Assembly (NCBI RefSeq): GCF_014200595.1
Contig: NZ_JACHCG010000001.1
Coordinates: 2,418,001 to 2,482,000, forward strand
Direction: 5' to 3'
DNA length: 64,000 nt
Source: Pedobacter cryoconitis
GTDB lineage: Bacteria; Bacteroidota; Bacteroidia; Sphingobacteriales; Sphingobacteriaceae
Made by a program: the position numbers and the translations under genes. This document shows positions 33,087 through 42,671 of the stretch, one piece after another. Within the stretch, counting starts at the first letter, position 1; each line of letters begins with the position of its first letter. Under the pieces are notes generated by a model. It saw only the letters and a program-made list of their open reading frames with translations, made no database searches and was not told where the DNA came from.

Positions 33087-35474
33087 TTAATCCGCTCTTT
33101 TTCTCTCTTCTTCACTCGCTGTAGTACGTTTACGTGCCGCAGCTACGCTTTTACCCAGTTTATAAGAGAAACTTACCGTAAATGTACGTGTGTCATTTTT
33201 CTGATAAATCCCATTATTCTGCCCTCCGTTATCGATTAAAATCCGGTACGGATTACTATACAGCAAATCAGCAGCACTAAATTTAATTGTTCCCTGTTTA
33301 TTAAATACCTGTTTACTGATACCAGCGCTTAAATCATAGGTTTGAGCAATTCGTAGTGTCCCCTGCTGTACCGGGCTATTATACCAGGCACTGACTTCTG
33401 CTTTTAAACCACTGTTTTTATCAATTGTAAATGCATGATCAGTTCTGAGGTAAAAATAAAACTGGCGGTAATTATAAGTATTTCCCGGTTGATCTGAGTT
33501 TTGCGTCCTTAAATATCCTTGTGCAGTATTATTGATTTCCCACCAGGAAAATGGATGATGAACGGAAGAAAGTTCTGATCCCAGATCTTTGATACTTCCT
33601 ATATTTCGCTGTGTATCATAAAAGGTTTTATTTACATTATCCTGAACAGTCACATTACTTGCCAGATCATCTATTTGTGTATACACAGCTGAGAAAGTAT
33701 AATTCTGGTGTAAAGTATAACTCAATTGGAAGCTATTGATAATAGCAGGCTTCAGGAACGGATTGCCACTCCAGTAATTATACGGACTTGAATAACTTTT
33801 TGCAGGGTTCAGTTGTCTGTAATCCGGTCTGTCTATTCTTTTTGAATAGTTAAAACCAAATTCATTGTTTTCTGAAGCTTTATAAGTCACGAATACAGTT
33901 GGAAATATCCTCAGATATTTATTGACGTTAATAGAATCCAGAGATTGCGATATACCTTTGGTTGTTGTATATTCTGCACGTAACCCACCTTTAAAATCCC
34001 AATGACCAAAAGCTCCGTTTATACTGGTGTAACCAGCAGCTGTATTTTCTGTATATTTAAACTGGTCACTCTTTGATGGATCAAGTACTGGGGCAGCCCC
34101 GGCTGTATTAAAAAAATCAAACTGGTTTTCACTCACCGTGCTGGTATATTTAAGGCCGGATTCCATGGACCATATCTTGCCCAGCTTGTACTCATAATCT
34201 ATCTTTCCAGACCATATATTTATCTTTTGAGTGGCCGGGAAAGAAGTATGATAAGGTGCTGAAGCTAAACTACCATCCGGCAAATAAGTGAGGTTATTGA
34301 GTTGCTGCGTATTGTTCCGGGTATAAGGCGCATAGTCCAGGTCCACATTCAGGCTTCTGCCAGAACTATCTAATTTTGCTTTATAATTCAGGTTAAAACT
34401 GTATTGATCCAAATGTCCTGCACTTGTACTATTCGTATGGAGAACAGAATCAGGATTAACACGATAATTATTATAAATATTGGTCAACGCTGTGCTGCTA
34501 CCGGTATTTGCAGAATTATTACCAGTAACCAGCACACCAATCACCTGGTTATCTGTCAGGTTATAATCCGCACCAGCCGTATAATTATGTACTTTATTAC
34601 CATTTATATTGATTTTGTTCATATCCCAATACGCATAAGAAGATGGCGTCTGAAAAATAGTATACTGACTTAAATTCCGTTGGATATCCCGGTCAGCATA
34701 ACTATAAGTTCCAAAGATATTCAGTTTATTTTTGCGGTAATTAAATATTCCGCCACCAGTATACCGGTTTAACTGTCCGCGGGTATAACCGCCATTTAAA
34801 GTGGCATTAAATCCATCCGATTTTATTTTCTTAGAGATGATATCAATCACTGCTCCCCCTTGCGCCTCATATTTGGAAGACGGATTGGGCATCACTTCAA
34901 TCTTTGAAATCTGATCAGAAGGAATACTTTGCAGGTAAGCTGCAAGGTCGTCCCCGGATAATCTTACCGGTTTACCATCCATATAAACTGTAACCCCTTT
35001 ATTATTTGCTGTGACTCCACCATCATTTGCAGTCTTTACACCCGGTGCCTTCCCTAAAGCATCCCACGCAGTTCCGCCGCTGGCCATAATGCTGTTTTCA
35101 ACGTTGAAAACCACCCGGTCTATTTTTCGTTCAACAGTTGGTTTAGTAAAAGTTATTGCAACTTCTTTCAGCTGCTTGCTGTCATTCAGCATGGTCAGGC
35201 TGAGACTATCTTTTGGTAAGCTGAATGTACGTAGTATTGGCTTGTAACCTACCAGTGAAACCGAAAGCTGATAAGGTGACTCATTGAGATTAGTCAGTAT
35301 AAATTTACCCAGATCGGCCAGTTGACTGCTGATTACTTGTCCCTGCTGTGAAATTGTTATGGTAGCCGCATCCAGCGGTTTACCTTGTTCGTCTTTAACA
35401 ATTCCACTTAATTTTTGCTGAGCGGAAAGTTGAAAAGGAAACAACAATAATAACATATAAAGTATATTTTTCAT
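33087..35474 (-). CDS. Outer-membrane beta-barrel (TonB-receptor-like) protein 1
   Basis: 795 aa. Signal peptide (1-18), carboxypeptidase-regulatory-like domain (GIVKDEQGKPLDAATITI), plug-like region with VFNVENSIMASGGTAWDALGKA and VMPNPSSKYEAQGGAVIDI, then a long barrel and a basic tail. Paralogous to 40164-42560 and 51250-53625. Divergent from a histidine kinase/response regulator pair, with a triple AGTTAA repeat between, so probably controlled by it. Ligand unknown. Confidence 0.9.
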   Translation of the reverse strand: MKNILYMLLLLFPFQLSAQQKLSGIVKDEQGKPLDAATITISQQGQVISSQLADLGKFILTNLNESPYQLSVSLVGYKPILRTFSLPKDSLSLTMLNDSKQLKEVAITFTKPTVERKIDRVVFNVENSIMASGGTAWDALGKAPGVKTANDGGVTANNKGVTVYMDGKPVRLSGDDLAAYLQSIPSDQISKIEVMPNPSSKYEAQGGAVIDIISKKIKSDGFNATLNGGYTRGQLNRYTGGGIFNYRKNKLNIFGTYSYADRDIQRNLSQYTIFQTPSSYAYWDMNKININGNKVHNYTAGADYNLTDNQVIGVLVTGNNSANTGSSTALTNIYNNYRVNPDSVLHTNSTSAGHLDQYSFNLNYKAKLDSSGRSLNVDLDYAPYTRNNTQQLNNLTYLPDGSLASAPYHTSFPATQKINIWSGKIDYEYKLGKIWSMESGLKYTSTVSENQFDFFNTAGAAPVLDPSKSDQFKYTENTAAGYTSINGAFGHWDFKGGLRAEYTTTKGISQSLDSINVNKYLRIFPTVFVTYKASENNEFGFNYSKRIDRPDYRQLNPAKSYSSPYNYWSGNPFLKPAIINSFQLSYTLHQNYTFSAVYTQIDDLASNVTVQDNVNKTFYDTQRNIGSIKDLGSELSSVHHPFSWWEINNTAQGYLRTQNSDQPGNTYNYRQFYFYLRTDHAFTIDKNSGLKAEVSAWYNSPVQQGTLRIAQTYDLSAGISKQVFNKQGTIKFSAADLLYSNPYRILIDNGGQNNGIYQKNDTRTFTVSFSYKLGKSVAAARKRTTASEEERKRAD

Positions 35475-35556
35475 GAGTATATATTTTTTTAATGGTTATG
35501 AAGGTTTCATGTTCTTAAATTATACCACAAACCTACCCTGCCGCTTCCTAAACGGA

Positions 35557-35582
35557 AGTTAAGTTGAGTTAAATAGAGTTAA
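35557..35582. promoter_or_regulatory. Triple AGTTAA direct repeat, candidate response-regulator operator
   Basis: AGTTAA at 35557, 35567 and 35577, exactly 10 bp apart, in the 158-bp region between the divergent beta-barrel gene and the kinase gene. One-turn spacing fits cooperative binding by the OmpR-family regulator at 37075-37767 (inference). Confidence 0.6.
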
Positions 35583-35632
35583 ATCGTATCTTAATGGGAT
35601 TATAGCAGATAAATTATGAGGAACTTCACCTT

Positions 35633-37078
35633 ATGAAATGGCTCAAAGCAAAATATACTTATATACTGATCGTACTCTCACTACTGGTGAGCACCGGACT
35701 TCAGGTGGTATGGTTACAGCAACTTTTTGATGCGCAGCAGAAACAACTTAAAGATGAAATAGAAAGTTTGGTGAGCAGAACGGCTCAAACCAATTTATAT
35801 TACAGTCTGACTATATTTAAAGATCCAGGTAATCTGCTACTGGCTAAACAACTCTTTCTTTCCCCGCAATGGGAACAATTGCGACTGGCATTTGATAATA
35901 TGAAAATCCCGGGTATGCATACTTCCACCAGTATCATTGTTGACACCGACAGTACAGCAGTAATCATGGGTTTAAACTTAAAGGAAAATTTTAAAGATAA
36001 ACGTAGAAAACCTGTGGTAACCAGTACAGGAAAGAATCCGGAGGAACTGAGGTTAACTGATAGCCTGTCCCTGGTAAAAATGAAAAAAAGCCTGAATGCC
36101 AGTTTAAAGAAAATTGGGATCAACTCCAAAGCTTACTATAACATTTATTCTTATAACGCGGCAAAAGCAGTTAAGAGTGACGTCCCAAAGAACTTTAAAC
36201 CAGCATTTACCAGCAGGAGTTATCTTTATAATATTCAGGATATCTACAGATGTCAACTGAACCTGGATAGCATTAATTCCGTAGTGTGGTACCGGATGCG
36301 GTATTATCTAGCCTCCTCCATTCTCATGATCCTGCTTACCTGCACCGCTTTCTATTTTATACTCAAACTATTACGCAGTCAGCAGTTATATGCGGCAGCA
36401 AAAGCAGATTTTACCAGTAACATGACCCATGAGCTCAAAACACCTATTGCAACTGTACTGGTCGCTATGGAATCTATCAAAAAATACAATCTGATCAATA
36501 ATCCCGAAACCCTGCAAAACTATCTTGACATTAGCCAGCATGAAATGCGGAGGTTAGACCTGATGGTTGAAAAAGCTTTAAATATCAGCAATGGCACTGA
36601 AGCAGATCAACCACTAAGCCTGGAATTATATGATGTGCAATCGGGTCTTCAGCAAGTGGTTTCCTCTATGCAGTTACAAAACAGCGATGCAAATATTCAG
36701 TTCCATCTTTTAGAGGAACCTTGTTTTGTATATGGCGACCCGGTACATCTGACTAATATATTCTATAACCTGATTGATAACGCTTTTAAATATTCCGGGA
36801 AGAAACTGTTTTTAGAAATCAATTGTAAATATGATGCTGAAAAGGTAACGTTGAGCTTCAAAGATAACGGGCCTGGCATTCATAAAATCTATCATCAGAA
36901 GATTTTTGAAAGGTTCTTCAGGATTCCTGTAAAAGGTGATACACATGATATCAAAGGGTCTGGTTTAGGGCTTCATTATGTTAAACAAATCGTGGAAAAA
37001 CATGGTGGGACTATCAAAGTTAAAAGCGAACCCGGCAATGGAACTAATTTTATAATCACCTTACCTATAGCATCATGA
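35633..37078 (+). CDS. Membrane sensor histidine kinase
   Basis: 481 aa. Membrane helices at about 10-28 and 222-245 enclose a large periplasmic sensor domain. Kinase core: SNMTHELKTPIATVL with H266, N-box NIFYNLIDNAFKYS, G1 DNGPGI, IFERFFR and GSGLGLHYV. Its stop overlaps the regulator start by 4 bp. Divergent beta-barrel gene and AGTTAA repeats upstream suggest it senses envelope state or the barrel's cargo. Confidence 0.93.
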   Translation: MKWLKAKYTYILIVLSLLVSTGLQVVWLQQLFDAQQKQLKDEIESLVSRTAQTNLYYSLTIFKDPGNLLLAKQLFLSPQWEQLRLAFDNMKIPGMHTSTSIIVDTDSTAVIMGLNLKENFKDKRRKPVVTSTGKNPEELRLTDSLSLVKMKKSLNASLKKIGINSKAYYNIYSYNAAKAVKSDVPKNFKPAFTSRSYLYNIQDIYRCQLNLDSINSVVWYRMRYYLASSILMILLTCTAFYFILKLLRSQQLYAAAKADFTSNMTHELKTPIATVLVAMESIKKYNLINNPETLQNYLDISQHEMRRLDLMVEKALNISNGTEADQPLSLELYDVQSGLQQVVSSMQLQNSDANIQFHLLEEPCFVYGDPVHLTNIFYNLIDNAFKYSGKKLFLEINCKYDAEKVTLSFKDNGPGIHKIYHQKIFERFFRIPVKGDTHDIKGSGLGLHYVKQIVEKHGGTIKVKSEPGNGTNFIITLPIAS

Positions 37079-37767
37079 GTTTAAAAGTATTGTATGTAGA
37101 GGATGAGCCTTTTTTATCTCACATTGTTAGCGACGGGCTAAAAAGCAGTGGTTACACAGTTCAGGTTGTTGGGGATGGCAACCTGGTGATGGATGCTTAT
37201 CTTTCTTTAAAACCTGATATCTGCATTTTGGATATCATGCTGCCTTCAAAAGACGGCTATACACTGGCAAAGGAACTCAGGGCCAGTCAGCCAGATCTGC
37301 CTATTATCTTTTTGAGTGCAAAATTACTTCCGGCAGATGTGGTCAAAGGCTTTAAATCGGGTGGTAATGACTACCTCAAAAAACCGTTCAGCATGGAGGA
37401 GCTTCTGGTCAGAATGGAAGCCTTACTACAGCGTTTCGGGAAAGATATAATCGGTGAAACGGTTGAAAATAATAAAATTTATTCCTTTGCAAATTGCCAG
37501 CTGGATACCGTTTTGCAGAAGCTTAGTACCTCATCTGGTGAGCATTCCCTATCCTTTAAAGAATGCGCCTTACTGGAGATGATGATCCTGCGCAAAAATG
37601 ATGTATTGGAACGTCAGGAGGCACTGATCAAAATCTGGGGAGACGACAATTATTACAATACCAGAAGTATGGATGTATTTATGACCCATTTAAGGAAATT
37701 GCTGAAAGATGAGCCCGGTATTCAAATCATGAATTTAAGAAGTATTGGTTATAAATTGATCTGTTAA
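37075..37767 (+). CDS. OmpR-family response regulator
   Basis: 230 aa. Receiver: acidic pair in VEDEP, phospho-acceptor D53 in ILDIMLPSKDGY, Lys in KKPF. Winged-helix C-terminus: LSFKECALLEMMIL, then TRSMDVFMTHLRKLL and IMNLRSIGYKL. Overlaps the kinase by 4 bp. Likely binds the 10-bp-spaced AGTTAA repeats at 35557-35582. Confidence 0.94.
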   Translation: MSLKVLYVEDEPFLSHIVSDGLKSSGYTVQVVGDGNLVMDAYLSLKPDICILDIMLPSKDGYTLAKELRASQPDLPIIFLSAKLLPADVVKGFKSGGNDYLKKPFSMEELLVRMEALLQRFGKDIIGETVENNKIYSFANCQLDTVLQKLSTSSGEHSLSFKECALLEMMILRKNDVLERQEALIKIWGDDNYYNTRSMDVFMTHLRKLLKDEPGIQIMNLRSIGYKLIC

Positions 37768-37853
37768 CTTAATTATAAGGGCTAAATTACCATTTCCCTT
37801 CCAAAACCCTTACCTTGCAAGGCTCCATTAAAAACCGGAGCTAATAAAAAAAG

Positions 37854-38249
37854 ATGGCACAGCAAAAGATTCACATATGGGCAGGAACCACAGATAAAAC
37901 AGAAGAACAGTTTGATAAATATTTTGATCAGTCTAAATTCATCAAAGATAATTCAGACCCTAATCAGCGCAGTCAGTTTGGTAAAGACCTGAACCTGGAG
38001 AAAGCCTATGATGAAAACTGGATTACCGTTTACCATAGCAGAAAAAGGATCAGTATACAGAGCGCTATTGAAGAATTGCCAATCTGGGATGACCAGTTAG
38101 AAGTTGCAATCTACCAGGCGGGGGTTAAAAAAGGAGTTCCGTTAGTCAATGCGATTATTAGTTACGCAGATGACCAGTTGACTATAGAAAAGCCATTGAA
38201 TAGCTATAATAACCTGGTTTATCTGGGCAGTTTTACCAATCCTTCTTAG
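37854..38249 (+). CDS. Imm22-like immunity protein, orphan
   Basis: 131 aa, cytoplasmic, no membrane segment. IHIWAGTTDKTEEQFDKYF, then SQFGKDLNLEKAYDENWITVYH and a C-terminal LVYLGSF fit the Imm22 family of polymorphic-toxin immunity proteins. No toxin or secretion gene is adjacent: upstream is the response regulator (86 bp), downstream a convergent lipoprotein gene. It may protect against toxins of neighbours or be a relic. Confidence 0.75.
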   Translation: MAQQKIHIWAGTTDKTEEQFDKYFDQSKFIKDNSDPNQRSQFGKDLNLEKAYDENWITVYHSRKRISIQSAIEELPIWDDQLEVAIYQAGVKKGVPLVNAIISYADDQLTIEKPLNSYNNLVYLGSFTNPS

Positions 38250-38262
38250 GTTTTATCCCAGT

Positions 38263-38568
38263 TTAATTCTTTGTAATTAGCTGAAACCAAAAAAGGGATG
38301 CTGCTGCCCAAACAGTTGTCCCTTTTGGGTTTACACTAAAATAAGAGCGATAAGAATTCGTAATTGCCTCCCGTTCTGTCTGATCATAAACAGTCGCCGT
38401 AGAAACAGCGGCAGCAGCGGTAGCTGCTTGCGTAACTGAAGTATCCAGCACAGCACTATCTGTAAACGCCGAATCTATCTGGCTGCTATCAGCGGGTTCT
38501 GACGAGCACGCGTATAAACAAGCAATCAGGACACAGACCATAGTTTGGTAAGGTTTGATTTTTTTCAT
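38263..38568 (-). CDS. Small hypothetical lipoprotein, 101 aa
   Basis: Start set at ATG 38568 (MKKIKPYQTMVCVLIACLYAC), which gives a lipoprotein signal with a lipobox LYAC; a longer frame to 38631 adds 21 unlikely residues. After the Cys it is Ser/Asp- and then Ala/Thr-rich (low-complexity linker), with a C-terminal YRSYFSVNPKGTT. No known domain. Probably an anchored periplasmic protein. Confidence 0.6.
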   Translation of the reverse strand: MKKIKPYQTMVCVLIACLYACSSEPADSSQIDSAFTDSAVLDTSVTQAATAAAAVSTATVYDQTEREAITNSYRSYFSVNPKGTTVWAAASLFWFQLITKN

Positions 38569-38670
38569 AAGCATAGGGATAAGAGATGATGAATTAAAGC
38601 TCATTTTTTCAAGCCTCCGATACAATAGCAATTTCTTGCTATTCTACATACAAAATTGATTCATCATTGC

Positions 38671-39462
38671 TCAAATAATCCCGCTTTTAATTGCAAAACC
38701 AACGAGCGCAATCGCATTTGGCATATTGCTTTTTTGCTGCATACTTCTGCGGTGATTGATCACCGTATGTTCACTGACAAATAACTTATCCGCAATCATC
38801 TTACTGCTTAAACCTTCGGCCATCCACGATAAAACTTCTTTTTCACGTTTAGAAAAAATCTGATCTTCTTTATTTAAGTAGTAAACTTTCTTACAAATGA
38901 TTTCATTTTCCTTCTCTCTGTTTGTGTCAATTCGCTCAACGGTTTGCAAAACAGGACTATAATCCCCCAGATCATTAATTTTGATCATGATTCCCATACT
39001 ATAAACTGGATTTCGGTCTTCATCTGAAATAAAACAGTTACGTTGTAAAAAGTGCTCGTGTTGACCGTAGCGGTTTTTGATCACAGATTGATAAGAGAAT
39101 ATATGATTTTTATGATCTTCGGGTGCTATTTCCTCTAAAATCTGCAAACGGTCAGGAAAAATCTCTTCATCAAATAGTCTTAAATGATCCTGCTGATAAA
39201 TTTCCAGTGTATGGTTAATCCCTTCTTTCAGGAAACATTCAGCACTATAGCCCGCAAAGTTTTCAGACATATTAATGTATAAGCCACTTTGATAATCCAG
39301 TAAATAGACAAAGGGAATACTATGCATAAAAAACGATTGAGCGAAGTCATTAGCGAGGAAGAAATCATCAAAGCCTGTTAATTTTAACTGTTCAGCTTCG
39401 ACTCCCTTATTTTTGAGCGCATTCAAATAGCCAAGCCAGGTTGGCTTGTTGTTCGTTTTCAT
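38671..39462 (-). CDS. LuxR-type transcriptional regulator with PAS-like sensor
   Basis: 263 aa from the ATG at 39462 (MKTNNKPTWLGYLNALKNKG); the frame extends to 39507 but with an unlikely N-terminus. N-terminal PAS-like domain (FVYLLDYQSGLYINMSENF). C-terminal HTH: FSKREKEVLSWMAEGLSSKM, then LFVSEHTVINHRRSM. Same design as 32322-33086. Divergent from the HEAT-like gene at 39590. Confidence 0.87.
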   Translation of the reverse strand: MKTNNKPTWLGYLNALKNKGVEAEQLKLTGFDDFFLANDFAQSFFMHSIPFVYLLDYQSGLYINMSENFAGYSAECFLKEGINHTLEIYQQDHLRLFDEEIFPDRLQILEEIAPEDHKNHIFSYQSVIKNRYGQHEHFLQRNCFISDEDRNPVYSMGIMIKINDLGDYSPVLQTVERIDTNREKENEIICKKVYYLNKEDQIFSKREKEVLSWMAEGLSSKMIADKLFVSEHTVINHRRSMQQKSNMPNAIALVGFAIKSGII

Positions 39463-39589
39463 GAGAGCGTTAATTCTGTGTAAACTAGCGAGGAATACAC
39501 ACCACAATATACAGACTATCTGTCACATAGCAATAAAAAAACAACAATAGTTACAGATCAGTATAAATAAAATACACTATTTTTAACTC

Positions 39590-40141
39590 ATGCTTTCTTA
39601 TTCTCTGCTCGATACATTAAAAACAACACTGCAAAAAACCAAAGTAGAAAAACTGGCTTCGATTGCAGCAGAACAAGCCTTTTCGGTACAGGAACTTATC
39701 GATTTAACTTTTCATCAGGAAGAACAAATCGCTTTCAGAGCTGCCTGGGTTTTAGAAAATGTATTTTCCTTATATCAGGAAAGATTTTTACCGTATACCA
39801 CCTATTTCCTGCTCAAATTCCCTGCTCAAAATAACCTCTCTGCGCGCAGACATTACAGTAAGATCCTGGCTTTAATGACTAAAAGGAATGCATCACCTGC
39901 TTTAAAAGAAATCTTGACAAATTATGATACAGAATCTCTGGTGAATACAGTTTTTAGTTGGCTGATTGATGAAAAAGTACCTGTGGCCATCAAATCACAC
40001 TGTCTGAATATCCTTGCTAATCTTCATACCAAACATAACTGGATTAAAGAAGAACTTATTCAGACAATGGATTTCCTGGTTGATAAAGAGAGTATTGGAT
40101 TTTATGCAAAAGTAAAACAGATTAGAAAACAGCTGAAATAA
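39590..40141 (+). CDS. HEAT-repeat-like helical protein
   Basis: 183 aa, all-helical, no signal. Repeating pairs of helices such as EQIAFRAAWVLENVFSLY, ARRHYSKILALMTKR and VPVAIKSHCLNILANLHT read as HEAT/ARM-type repeats. A protein-interaction scaffold is likely. Not recognised more precisely. Convergent with the beta-barrel gene downstream. Confidence 0.65.
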   Translation: MLSYSLLDTLKTTLQKTKVEKLASIAAEQAFSVQELIDLTFHQEEQIAFRAAWVLENVFSLYQERFLPYTTYFLLKFPAQNNLSARRHYSKILALMTKRNASPALKEILTNYDTESLVNTVFSWLIDEKVPVAIKSHCLNILANLHTKHNWIKEELIQTMDFLVDKESIGFYAKVKQIRKQLK

Positions 40142-40163
40142 GCCTATTCTCTATGATTTGACG

Positions 40164-42560
40164 CTAATTTGCCCGGCTATTTTCAGTTTGGCCAGTTTGT
40201 TTATTCTGATAAACAGTGTTCTTCAGCCTCCCAAAAGTATAACTTGCAATGAGCCTGAAATAATTGGTATTGAGAGTTCTGTCAAAATAGATATAAGTTT
40301 GCCCCACACCATAGTTTCCCGCAGTATTCGATTTGTGAAAAATATCATTCGCAATAAGTCTTGCTTTTAGTGAATTATGGAAAAAGTTCTTTTCCAGCCC
40401 CAAAGTTACCGTAGACCTGCTTTTGTTATAATAAAGGCCATAATACCGGTCACCAAGATACCAGGCAAGCACCTGAACTTTAAACAGATCATGTATATTA
40501 AAAGTATTATTTGAATATAAATACACCTGAGGTCTTGGTGTTACGGTTACAAAAGAAAACTGATGGTCAATCGATTTGCTGTAACTCAAGTTAACCGTAT
40601 TTACAGTTGTCCACCATTTAGTATTAAAAGATGAAGACAAAGAGGTAAAAAAGGTATGATCCCGTTCCAGGTTGATTCCTTTTAAGACATAGCTATTTGG
40701 TTTTTCACCTCTTAAAGCTGCTGCACTCAATGGATTTAAAGTATAATTGTAACCTGCTTTCAGATCAAAAACCTTATAATTAGCGCCCAGTTCAAAAGCG
40801 TGTACTTTTTCAGGAATCAGGTTAGGATTACCTTCAATAGTGGTAAAAGGATCCTGATAAATCACAAAAGGATTGAGCGCCTGATAGCGTGGCCTTGTTA
40901 TTTTTGAGGTATAGGCAGCACGAAGTTTGAATTCTTCCGAAATATTTCTCTGGATGAACAGGTTAGGAAAAACATTAAAATAATGATCATCAATCACTTG
41001 TCCGCCACCTACAGTAGTTTTTAAGCTATAGCTTGTCCATTCTCCCCTGATGCCAAATCCATATTTCGTCTGGTTATTAATAACATCACTATAGTTAAGG
41101 TAGGCAGCAGGTATAAGCTCTGTATAATTGAAATCACTGGATAAATCCTTGTCTGGTTTAAAGTCTCCCCCATTTTCAGCGATCAGAAATTTTGTACCTG
41201 ATGAGGTATAGGCATAACTGAATTTAGTACCCGCCTCTAGTTTGCGGTTCGCATTGAATGCTTTCGTATAATCTGCCTGCGTACTTGAAATAGTGATTTG
41301 ATGCTGCACATCATTCTTAAGAAATCTGTAAATATTGTTGTCATTCACAGTATTGGTCTCCGAAATCAGATCATGAACAGTCGTGTTAAAGCGTGAATAT
41401 TGACTTCCTACAAAAAAGGCTGATCCCAGTGTATCGAGTATTTTATTATAATTTAAAGTCAGCGAATGGTTAAGCCTTACCTCATCTTTTGCAAGATTGC
41501 TACTGTAAAAACTCGTGCCCTGATTTGAAATGATCTTATTTTTACTCTGCTGAGTTCCACCTAAATCTTCCAGATTGCCACTATAACCCAGCGAGATATA
41601 CTGTCGTGGATCTTTATTGTATTGGATGCCAAAACCAAAATTCGAGAAGTTATTATACTTACGTTTCCAGTCTGTGGTTAATTCAGATTTTAAGTAATCA
41701 TCCTGAGCTGGCCTGGTTCTGATCGTATATAAGATTTCCCTGTTTTTCCCAGTCAAAAGGCCATAATTCCCTGTCATAGAGAATTTGCCATCAGTGTAAC
41801 TTAAATCCAGCAGGGTATTGAAGTCAGCACCTGCAAATTTTGAGGCACTAACCTGCTGGCTTGCAGAGCCAAAAAGCCCTTCCATGGTATTAGATTTCAT
41901 CACAATATTAATCACAGTTTTTCCCTCTGCATCATATTTCGAAGAAGGATTAGAAATAATCTCAATCCTGGAGATCTGCGAGATCGGGATGGATGCCATT
42001 CTTTCATTGGTAATTTGCCTGCCATTCAGATAAATAATAGCATCTCCTTTACCAAATACCGAAATTCTCCCTTCATTCACAATCACATTCGGAGCCCTCG
42101 ATAAAATTTCATTGACAGAACTACTACCTGCTAAAATAGTATTGGCCACATTGACTTCCACATTTCCATTAGGATTTGACCTGATTAAAGGCGTATGGCT
42201 CCTGATACGGATCTCATTCAGCTGCGTTTTGGTTTCTTTGATGATAATACTGCCCAGGTTAATGAATGCCTGCCCTTGATACCTGACGTGTATAATAGTG
42301 TCGGCAAATAATAGTGAGGACAATTTCAGCAGGAATTCTTTGTGCTGCATACCTGAAATTTCAAAGTCACCATTGTAAAAACTGGTTCCTTTAATCAAAG
42401 TAGAATCGGTGGCAGTCAACACGGATATATTCCCCATTAGTGGTTCTTGATTTATATTTTTAACGTGGCCGGAAATGGTAGAGATATGCTGGGCTTTAAG
42501 CCTTGCAGGAAGAAAAATAAGTGCAGTAAAATTGACTGCTAAAAGAAAAAAGAGCTTCAT
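40164..42560 (-). CDS. Outer-membrane beta-barrel (TonB-receptor-like) protein 2
   Basis: 798 aa with signal peptide (1-23), a regulatory-like domain (GHVKNINQEPLMGNISVL), then NVANTILAGSSSVNEILSRA and IEIISNPSSKYDAEGKTVINI of the plug region, and a long barrel ending FRLIASYTFGRLK. Paralogue of 33087-35474 and 51250-53625. Upstream on the same strand, 111 bp away, is a 7-TM AraC-type regulator, its possible controller. Ligand unknown. Confidence 0.9.
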   Translation of the reverse strand: MKLFFLLAVNFTALIFLPARLKAQHISTISGHVKNINQEPLMGNISVLTATDSTLIKGTSFYNGDFEISGMQHKEFLLKLSSLLFADTIIHVRYQGQAFINLGSIIIKETKTQLNEIRIRSHTPLIRSNPNGNVEVNVANTILAGSSSVNEILSRAPNVIVNEGRISVFGKGDAIIYLNGRQITNERMASIPISQISRIEIISNPSSKYDAEGKTVINIVMKSNTMEGLFGSASQQVSASKFAGADFNTLLDLSYTDGKFSMTGNYGLLTGKNREILYTIRTRPAQDDYLKSELTTDWKRKYNNFSNFGFGIQYNKDPRQYISLGYSGNLEDLGGTQQSKNKIISNQGTSFYSSNLAKDEVRLNHSLTLNYNKILDTLGSAFFVGSQYSRFNTTVHDLISETNTVNDNNIYRFLKNDVQHQITISSTQADYTKAFNANRKLEAGTKFSYAYTSSGTKFLIAENGGDFKPDKDLSSDFNYTELIPAAYLNYSDVINNQTKYGFGIRGEWTSYSLKTTVGGGQVIDDHYFNVFPNLFIQRNISEEFKLRAAYTSKITRPRYQALNPFVIYQDPFTTIEGNPNLIPEKVHAFELGANYKVFDLKAGYNYTLNPLSAAALRGEKPNSYVLKGINLERDHTFFTSLSSSFNTKWWTTVNTVNLSYSKSIDHQFSFVTVTPRPQVYLYSNNTFNIHDLFKVQVLAWYLGDRYYGLYYNKSRSTVTLGLEKNFFHNSLKARLIANDIFHKSNTAGNYGVGQTYIYFDRTLNTNYFRLIASYTFGRLKNTVYQNKQTGQTENSRAN

Positions 42561-42671
42561 GGATTTTAGCGATTGAATTTGGTTTCAAGGCGAAAGTCCA
42601 AAAGAAATCGTATCCGGAGGTATTGTAAACAGGAATCAGGAGTACGGATTTATAAATCCATACCAAGAACA

